Assembly: GCF_036946495.1 (NCBI RefSeq) | Contig: NZ_JAQIIX010000002.1 | Location: 2,728,001-2,792,000, forward strand | Origin: Mycolicibacterium neoaurum | GTDB taxonomy: Bacteria > Actinomycetota > Actinomycetes > Mycobacteriales > Mycobacteriaceae | Reading direction: 5' to 3' | Length of the DNA stretch: 64,000 nt | Shown here: piece after piece, positions 58,670 to 64,000 of the stretch | How positions within the stretch are numbered: the first letter of the stretch is position 1 | Layout: every line of letters begins with the position of its first letter | Made by a program: the position numbers and the translations under genes | Notes under the pieces: generated by a model | The model's database searches: none | Seen by the model: the letters and a program-made list of their open reading frames with translations, nothing else | What the model was told of the DNA's origin: nothing

Positions 58670-59785
58670 CTACGCCGGGTCGGCGATGGACACGCGGTCG
58701 CCGCCGTCGTGTTTTGCGCGGTACATCGCGGTGTCTGCGGTCTGCAGCAACCGCTCGAAGCACTCCATGCTGTGCACCGGCCCACATGCCGCGCCGATGC
58801 TGACCGTCACTCCGGGCGGGCCCACCTCGCCGATCGCCGCCCGCAGCAGTGATCCCACCTCGGCTGCCCGGTCGGCCGTCATGGTGTCGACGGCGACGAA
58901 CTCCTCACCGCCGGTGCGGGCGGCCAGCGCGGGCTCGCCGAGCACCCGACGCACCTGCGCTGCGGTCTGGACCAGGATGTCGTCGCCGACGGCGTGGCCG
59001 TGTCGGTCGTTGACGTTCTTGAACTTGTCGATGTCGATGACGAACACGCACAGGTCGCTCAGCGGTTCGCCGGCGCCGATCAGTCGGGACATGTGGGCGC
59101 GCAGCCCGCGCCGATTGGCCAGTGTGGTCAGTGGGTCGACCAGCGATTCCACCGAACTGTTGCGGATCAGCCAGAAAGCGAACTGGGCGAACGGCAGGAT
59201 GAACACCGTGACCAGCAGGGCCACCGCGGTTTTGCCCACGGTCAGCGGCACCGCGTCGGGATAGTCCGAGACCGCGAGCCGCGTCGCCAGCGCGGCGATC
59301 GCCGCGACCACGATCACCAGATGCGCGACCATCGCACGGGCGCCGTGGAAGAACAGGATGTAGATGCCGGTCACCGCGAATACCGGTGTCGCGGTCAAAC
59401 CGGCCAGCGGGTCGCGATGGGCGAAACCGGCCACCGCGATGCCGACGTCGATGAACAGGAACAGCGTGATCGACATCCGCGGGGAGGGCCACGGGCCGAA
59501 CAGCCAATAGAACGGCCATGCCACCGCGACGACGGTGATCGCGGTGACCAGTACCCGCATCGGCCCGGCAGGGTCGGCCAGATCGGTGGCCAGCAGAGCG
59601 AGCAACGCGACGGCCATCCCGGCGCCGACCACGGCGATGACGACCCGCAGCGAGGTCAGGAAACCGCGGGCCCGCAGGAAGTCCAGCAGAAAGCGATGGT
59701 CGACGTCGTCGCCCCACCACAGCCGGAGCTGATCGGTGTAGTGCGGCGCACCGGCCAAGCGCCAGACCGTGGTACGTCGGGGCAA
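58670..59785 (-). CDS. membrane-bound diguanylate cyclase (GGDEF)
   Basis: 371 residues. Six or so membrane helices in residues 45-205 form the sensor part, and the GGDEF domain spans about 215-371: VFVIDIDKFKNVNDRHGHAVGDD and the active site RTGGEEF. The usual RxxD inhibitory site five residues before the active motif is absent (GEPA is found there), so feedback inhibition by c-di-GMP is not expected. Start TTG at 59785, one base after the tspO stop, with no good ribosome site, which suggests coupling to tspO. Confidence 0.88.
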   Translation of the reverse strand: MPRRTTVWRLAGAPHYTDQLRLWWGDDVDHRFLLDFLRARGFLTSLRVVIAVVGAGMAVALLALLATDLADPAGPMRVLVTAITVVAVAWPFYWLFGPWPSPRMSITLFLFIDVGIAVAGFAHRDPLAGLTATPVFAVTGIYILFFHGARAMVAHLVIVVAAIAALATRLAVSDYPDAVPLTVGKTAVALLVTVFILPFAQFAFWLIRNSSVESLVDPLTTLANRRGLRAHMSRLIGAGEPLSDLCVFVIDIDKFKNVNDRHGHAVGDDILVQTAAQVRRVLGEPALAARTGGEEFVAVDTMTADRAAEVGSLLRAAIGEVGPPGVTVSIGAACGPVHSMECFERLLQTADTAMYRAKHDGGDRVSIADPA

Positions 59786-59786
59786 G

Positions 59787-60260
59787 TCAGCGTCGGTTGA
59801 GCACCCAGATATGGGTGGATAAGGCGGTGGCGAAGGTGCACCACAGCGGATAGAGACCCAGCGGCGCGGCCTTGGCGCCCCGCACGGCCACGGCGCGGCG
59901 GGTCAGGTCGGCGCTGCTGACGGTAAGGGCCCCGGCGGCGATGGCCGATGCGCCGAGCTTGCGCCGGTTGAAGAACAACCAGGACCAGCTGCCGTTGAGG
60001 ATCAGGTTCAGCACCAGGGCCCGGGTGTAGCTGCGGCGCACCTCGGGTGGCGCTTCGTCGAGCGTCTGGGACGAGACCACGGCGATATCGGTGTACAGCG
60101 AGGTCCATGCGACCGGGAACGCCGCTCCGGGGGGCTGGTAGGGCGGCTTCTTGAGTTTTGCGTACCAGGCGGATTCGACGGCCGGTTTGCTGGCAAGGCT
60201 GCCCACCACCGCCGTGGCGGCGACGGCGAGTGCGGTCGGTGCAAGCGTGCGAATCTGCAA
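59787..60260 (-). CDS. tspO: TspO/MBR-family membrane protein
   Basis: 157 residues with five predicted helices. Family motifs: KLKKPPYQPPGAAFPVAWTSLY, LNLILNGSWSWLFFNRR and LYPLWCTFATALSTHIWVLN. TspO proteins bind porphyrins and sterols and take part in stress control. The start is a TTG at 60260 with a TGGAG ribosome site. It is followed directly by the GGDEF gene, so a tetrapyrrole or stress signal may be linked to c-di-GMP, an inference from adjacency. Confidence 0.9.
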   Translation of the reverse strand: MQIRTLAPTALAVAATAVVGSLASKPAVESAWYAKLKKPPYQPPGAAFPVAWTSLYTDIAVVSSQTLDEAPPEVRRSYTRALVLNLILNGSWSWLFFNRRKLGASAIAAGALTVSSADLTRRAVAVRGAKAAPLGLYPLWCTFATALSTHIWVLNRR

Positions 60261-60331
60261 GGGACGCTCCAGGCTTATGGGGGACGTGCGCTGTCCCTGT
60301 CCAGTATCCACCCGACGAGAAGGTGAAACCC

Positions 60332-62695
60332 TCAGATCATGTCCTTGCGGGTCAGCCAGCGCATCACCGGCCAGCCCACGAACACCGGCAGCCAACAGGT
60401 CAGCACCCGGTAGAGCAGGACCGCGGGCACCGCGATGGCGGCCGGGACACCGAAGGCGGCCAGTCCACCGATCAACGCCGCTTCCACCGCGCCGACACCG
60501 CCGGGGGTCGGGGCGGCGGAGGCGAGCGTGCCGCCGATCATCGTCACGACGGTGACCGTGACGAAGGAGGTGTCGCCCCCGAATGCCTCGATGCTGGCCC
60601 ACAGCGCCAGCGCCGAGCCCAGCGTGGTGCCCGCGGCACCCAGCACGATCAGGGCGAGGCGTTTGGGTTCCTTGGACAGTTCCCAGAGGTCGGTCTTGAC
60701 CTCCTGCAGTTTGGGCGCCAGCGACGAGGCAAGCCAGCCTCGCAGCTTGGGCACCGACAGGAACACCCCCACCAGCCCGAGGGCGACGCCGGCCACCAGA
60801 TAGAGCACGGTCGCGCTGGGCACGAAATGCGACAGGTTCGCCGACGCCCCGGCAATGGTCGTGAACAGGATCAGCAGCACCACGTGCACCAGCACCTGAA
60901 CGCTCTGCTGCAGCGCGACCGCCGCGGTGGCGCGCATGGTGGACAGGCCGCCCTTCTGCAGCACGCGGGTACTCAGTGCCAGGCCGCCGACGCCGGCGGG
61001 CGTCGTGGTGGCGGCGAAGGTGTTGGCCACCTGCATGATGGCCAGGTGGCGGTAGGCCACCAGCCCGTCCGCGCACGCCCACAACGCGCCGGCGGCACCC
61101 AGATAGCGCAGTGCCGACACCCCGAGCCCGACCAGCGCCCACCACCAGTTCGCGTTGCCGAGTTCGTCGAAGAACGCGGGCACGGTGCTGATGAAGGGGT
61201 AGGCCACGTAGACCAGCGCCACCAGCAGCACCAGCTGGATGAGCTGGATGCGGGTGAACCGGGTGATGGTCTCGGTGCGGATGTTGTCGGCCCCGGTCTG
61301 GTGTTGGACCTGTGCGCGGGCCGCCTCGATGACGGCCTTCGGGTCGTCGACCGAATCCCGGATCCGGGCGGGTACGGCGGTCTTGGTGAGCCGCCGCGAC
61401 GCGGTCAGCACGGTGTCGCGGCCGAGGGTCTCGATGGCCGCGGCGACCGCGGATTGCGGGTCGTACATCGCCGAGGTGGTCACCAGCAGTTGGGCGATAT
61501 CGGATTGCAGCTGCGCGTCGGTGGCGCCGTATTCGGCGTTGACGAACCCGCCGAACTGGACCTGCCCGTCGTGCACGGTGATCTCCCCGCAGCACAGGTC
61601 GCCGTGGGAGATCTGGTTGTCGTGCAATACCCGCAGCGCCTCCCATACGGCGGTCACCGGCGCGGCGTCGGCGCTCAGCGGAACACCGCGCGCGGGTTTG
61701 CGGGCATACAGCGTCCAGCCACGGTCGAGTGCGCTGACCGACACCGAGGAGATGTTGGACCGCCCCAGGGTGTCGATCGCGATGGCCATCAGCGCGCGAT
61801 GCTCGATGGTGCGCCGCATGGAGGCGTGCAGCGGGGCGGTTTCGTCGCTGCGCAACCGAACTTTTCGCCACAGTTGGCTCAGCGCGCCGCCGCTGCGCTG
61901 GTTGGGTCCGTACAGCTCGACGACGGCGGTGCTGTCGGGACCGGTGGCCGCCAGCACCAGTGCGCCCTCACTGGGCGCCCGGATGACGGCCAGGGCGGAG
62001 ACGACGAAACCGCGGCGGGCCAGCGCGCGCACGGCGCCATCGAGCGGGACCTCCAGAGCGGGGGTGCCGACCACCCAGACCACCAGGGCGCCGACGAACC
62101 AGCCGACCGCCAATCCGAGCAGTGTGCGGGCAGGCACGACGGCACTGACGAACAGGTGGATCGGCACGAACGCCAACAGCAGCGCCCACCAGTACCGGCG
62201 CAGCCGGCGGGACAACCACGGCCCCGAGACGGTCAGCACCGCGGCCAGCAAGGCGACCCAGCGCGGATCGTCGAGGAACTGCGAGAGCTGGGTGTCGAGC
62301 CGGTCGCCGAGGTCGAAATGCCACTGCGGCGCCGCGATTCCGCGGCCGGTGATCGACAGCGCCAGCACCGCGATCAGGCCGGCGGCACCGTAGGCCGCCA
62401 GCAGCCGCCAGTGCCTTCCGATGATCAGCTGCACCAGGATGACGAAGGGCAGCGCCAGGATGGCGACCCCATAGGCCAGGTAGACCAGATTGGACTGGGT
62501 GGGGGTCAGCACGCCGATGATCTCGGAGATGGACCGTTCCAGGGCCACCCAGTCGTTGCGGGTGATCAGTGAACTGGTGATGACGACGGCAAGGAACACC
62601 GCCGACAGCACCACCCGCAGGATCTCGTTGGTGCGCCGGGTGAGCGGTTGCAGCAAGCTGCCGGTGACGCTGATGTCCCGACCGTCGACTCGCAC
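60332..62695 (-). CDS. large membrane protein: TM block + degenerate kinase-like region + flippase-like (UPF0104/MprF) domain
   Basis: About 787 residues. An N-terminal block of six to seven spans (residues 25-215) precedes a soluble region (215-470) with a kinase-like catalytic loop ISHGDLCCGEITVHDGQVQFGG near 362-384, in which the usual Asn and DFG Asp are missing. The C-terminal block (486-780) has about seven spans with TTTPAGVGGLALSTRVLQKGG and SAAPTPGGVGAVEAALIGG, the signature of the UPF0104/lysylphosphatidylglycerol-flippase family. The GTG at 62695 is used; an upstream ATG at 62770 remains possible. It probably moves or senses a lipid. Divergent from the DUF4407 gene. Confidence 0.82.
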   Translation of the reverse strand: MRVDGRDISVTGSLLQPLTRRTNEILRVVLSAVFLAVVITSSLITRNDWVALERSISEIIGVLTPTQSNLVYLAYGVAILALPFVILVQLIIGRHWRLLAAYGAAGLIAVLALSITGRGIAAPQWHFDLGDRLDTQLSQFLDDPRWVALLAAVLTVSGPWLSRRLRRYWWALLLAFVPIHLFVSAVVPARTLLGLAVGWFVGALVVWVVGTPALEVPLDGAVRALARRGFVVSALAVIRAPSEGALVLAATGPDSTAVVELYGPNQRSGGALSQLWRKVRLRSDETAPLHASMRRTIEHRALMAIAIDTLGRSNISSVSVSALDRGWTLYARKPARGVPLSADAAPVTAVWEALRVLHDNQISHGDLCCGEITVHDGQVQFGGFVNAEYGATDAQLQSDIAQLLVTTSAMYDPQSAVAAAIETLGRDTVLTASRRLTKTAVPARIRDSVDDPKAVIEAARAQVQHQTGADNIRTETITRFTRIQLIQLVLLVALVYVAYPFISTVPAFFDELGNANWWWALVGLGVSALRYLGAAGALWACADGLVAYRHLAIMQVANTFAATTTPAGVGGLALSTRVLQKGGLSTMRATAAVALQQSVQVLVHVVLLILFTTIAGASANLSHFVPSATVLYLVAGVALGLVGVFLSVPKLRGWLASSLAPKLQEVKTDLWELSKEPKRLALIVLGAAGTTLGSALALWASIEAFGGDTSFVTVTVVTMIGGTLASAAPTPGGVGAVEAALIGGLAAFGVPAAIAVPAVLLYRVLTCWLPVFVGWPVMRWLTRKDMI

Positions 62696-62834
62696 GGGGA
62701 CAAACGTAACCGGGGCGGGCGGATCGGTGCGCGAGGCGGGACACGCGGCGCTGTGAGAGAATTCCGGCATTCGCAGCCGGCGTGGGTTCTTCCGCCTGGC
62801 GCACAGCACCGAGAAAGAGACTGTGGGGGCCTCT

Positions 62835-64000
62835 ATGCGTGGCGAGAAAATCGGCGAGCCGCTGATGGGCGCGGTGGCCACGCTGGTGGGCGGGCTGGCA
62901 CTGGGCGGTTCGACGACCTGGCCGCCGACGGCGGTGATCGCGGCCGCGGTGGCGTTCGGTGCGGTGTTCTGGGCCGTGGTGTGGGCCGTGACACACGGCG
63001 CGGCCACGGCTTTCGGGGCTCGCGTGGCCGTCGCCGTCGTGGCGGGTCTGCTGCTCGGCGAGCTCGCGGCGGTGGCGGTGTTCGGCGGACAGATCGACCA
63101 GGTGCTGACCGCGCGGGATTCCCCGGCCGAGGCGACGGCGACGGCGGCACTGGATCAGGCGCGGGCTGAGCGTGCGGGTCTGGACGAAGCCGTCGCAGAG
63201 GCCAACCGCCATCGCGACGAGGCGTTGATCGTGGCGCGCTGCGAGGTCAATCCGTCCGCGGCCTGTCCGCAGATCCGCATCACCGGGGTGCCGGGCTCTG
63301 GTCCGGAGGCGCGGACCGCCGATGCATTCCTCGACGACGCCCAGCGCCGCCTCGACGCCGCGGTCGCCGATCGGGACGGTCGCGGGCCGGTGTTGGACGA
63401 TGAGGTGCGCATCAGGGAACAGGCGCTGGCACAGGCGCGACAGGACACCCTGACCGGTGGGCTCGGCGTGCGCTGGCAGGCGATGAACACCTATGTCCTC
63501 GACCATCCCGGTTCGGTGATCCTGCGCCTGCTGGTGGTCGGCTTCTTCACCGTTCTGACGGTGCTGCCGCTCATGTTGAGGCGGTGGCGCGGCCCGACGG
63601 CGGTCGAGGCCGATACGGCGGCCGACACGGCGATCGCGGTGAATCGGGCGCAGGTGCGCGCCCAGGTCGATCAGATGTGGGCCGAGCAGGAGCTCAACAG
63701 CGCGCGGATGGCGATTGCGGCGCAGAACGAGATCGACGCCGAGCGGCAGCGCCGCCGGGTGGCGCAGGCGTGCGCGGCCGAGCCCGAGGTACCCGAGTCC
63801 GAGGTGGTGCTGTCCGAGCGGGTGGCCCCTGCCGAACTGCCGGCGCCGGTGCAGAAGTCTGCCGAGCTTGAGCCGCAGCGCGGGGTGCCCGTCATCGGAG
63901 AGGTCACCAACGCCGCGGCGCGGCTGATCATGCCGTTCGTCCCGCCGATCGTGGCCGGTGCCGTCGACAACGTCTCCAGGAATGTCGCGCGGACGGTGGC
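62835..64000 (+). CDS. DUF4407-family membrane protein, 3' end beyond the window
   Basis: An open frame from the ATG at 62835 to the window end (388 codons, no stop). Predicted spans at about 12-32, 35-52, 60-85 and 225-245 flank a charged helical extracytoplasmic/coiled-coil region (95-215, rich in Glu, Arg and Ala, with Cys in ARCEVNPSAACPQ). This four-helix layout with a long insertion is that of DUF4407. The cytoplasmic C-terminal part begins RRWRGPTAVEADTAA. The full length and role are unknown. Divergent from the flippase-like gene. Confidence 0.75.
   Translation, partial: MRGEKIGEPLMGAVATLVGGLALGGSTTWPPTAVIAAAVAFGAVFWAVVWAVTHGAATAFGARVAVAVVAGLLLGELAAVAVFGGQIDQVLTARDSPAEATATAALDQARAERAGLDEAVAEANRHRDEALIVARCEVNPSAACPQIRITGVPGSGPEARTADAFLDDAQRRLDAAVADRDGRGPVLDDEVRIREQALAQARQDTLTGGLGVRWQAMNTYVLDHPGSVILRLLVVGFFTVLTVLPLMLRRWRGPTAVEADTAADTAIAVNRAQVRAQVDQMWAEQELNSARMAIAAQNEIDAERQRRRVAQACAAEPEVPESEVVLSERVAPAELPAPVQKSAELEPQRGVPVIGEVTNAAARLIMPFVPPIVAGAVDNVSRNVARTV

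Noticed and set aside
57249..59264. 671-codon open frame on the plus strand
   Set aside because: Antisense to the acyltransferase and GGDEF genes, which have clear motifs; no recognisable domain in the plus-strand product.
60158..62572. 804-codon open frame on the plus strand
   Set aside because: Entirely antisense to the flippase-like gene; composition is Arg/Gly/Gln-rich without domains, as expected opposite a GC-rich gene.
1..64000. CRISPR array, insertion sequence, integrase or phage
   Set aside because: No regularly spaced direct repeats, transposase or integrase motifs were seen in the window; tRNA-Tyr has no visible partial duplication or integrase nearby.

Overview
The window is high-GC actinobacterial DNA. 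Its gene order matches the menaquinone-biosynthesis neighbourhood of mycobacteria, the Rv0547c-Rv0566c block of M. tuberculosis as I remember it: SDR, menB, fadD8, amidohydrolase, menC, bpoC, menD, a DUF3592-type membrane protein, mgtA, menG, menJ, grcC1-type prenyl synthase, htpX, gpsA-type dehydrogenase and a YajQ family protein. The large amount of extra material between these genes, together with a cutinase, an Eis-type acetyltransferase and a MgtA mannosyltransferase, suggests an environmental, probably fast-growing Mycobacterium/Mycolicibacterium. This placement rests on family recognition and gene order, not on a database search.

Layout. 1-2811: end of a catabolic operon (two SDRs, a ureohydrolase and a CE4-type deacetylase, all overlapping). 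2814-7688: minus-strand FUSC transporter, SDR and menB, with a DUF559/AbiEi-like gene bracketed by two almost identical 49-bp palindromes between the SDR and menB. 7792-13957: small envelope and stress-type proteins, an Eis-like acetyltransferase, a SOUL protein, and fadD8 with a KstR-type operator. 14021-23762: the conserved amidohydrolase-menC-bpoC-menD-mgtA backbone, interrupted by a lone HicB, two DJ-1 proteins and a DsbA-like lipoprotein. 23791-24429: two truncated transporter genes meeting head to head at one junction (a deletion scar). 24556-38636: an accessory island that looks like an organosulfur uptake and desulfurisation locus. It holds an AprA/AprB-like flavoprotein and ferredoxin, two rhodaneses, an MFS carrier, two LLM flavin monooxygenases, a peptide-type ABC importer and a MocR regulator, arranged around a short AT-rich divergent control region. 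39736-41363: menG coupled to a His-rich COG0523 GTPase. 41441-48067: second accessory block (NmrA-like protein, acyltransferase, XRE-cupin regulator with class II aldolase and DHDPS-like enzyme, ppnP, DUF2236 protein, double-headed TetR). 48060-53615: menJ, GGPP-type synthase, htpX, exported protein, gpsA, yajQ. 53687-53769: tRNA-Tyr. 54269-64000: envelope genes (exported acidic protein, cutinase, OatA-like acyltransferase, GGDEF protein, TspO, a large flippase-like membrane protein with a degenerate kinase-like domain, and the start of a DUF4407 protein).

The menaquinone genes together supply most of the pathway: MenD (SEPHCHC), MenC (OSB), MenB (DHNA), MenG (methylation) and MenJ (side-chain saturation), with a prenyl diphosphate synthase next to menJ. 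No rRNA, CRISPR array, integrase or intact insertion sequence was seen. Long open frames antisense to real genes are abundant because of the GC-rich third codon positions and were left out.
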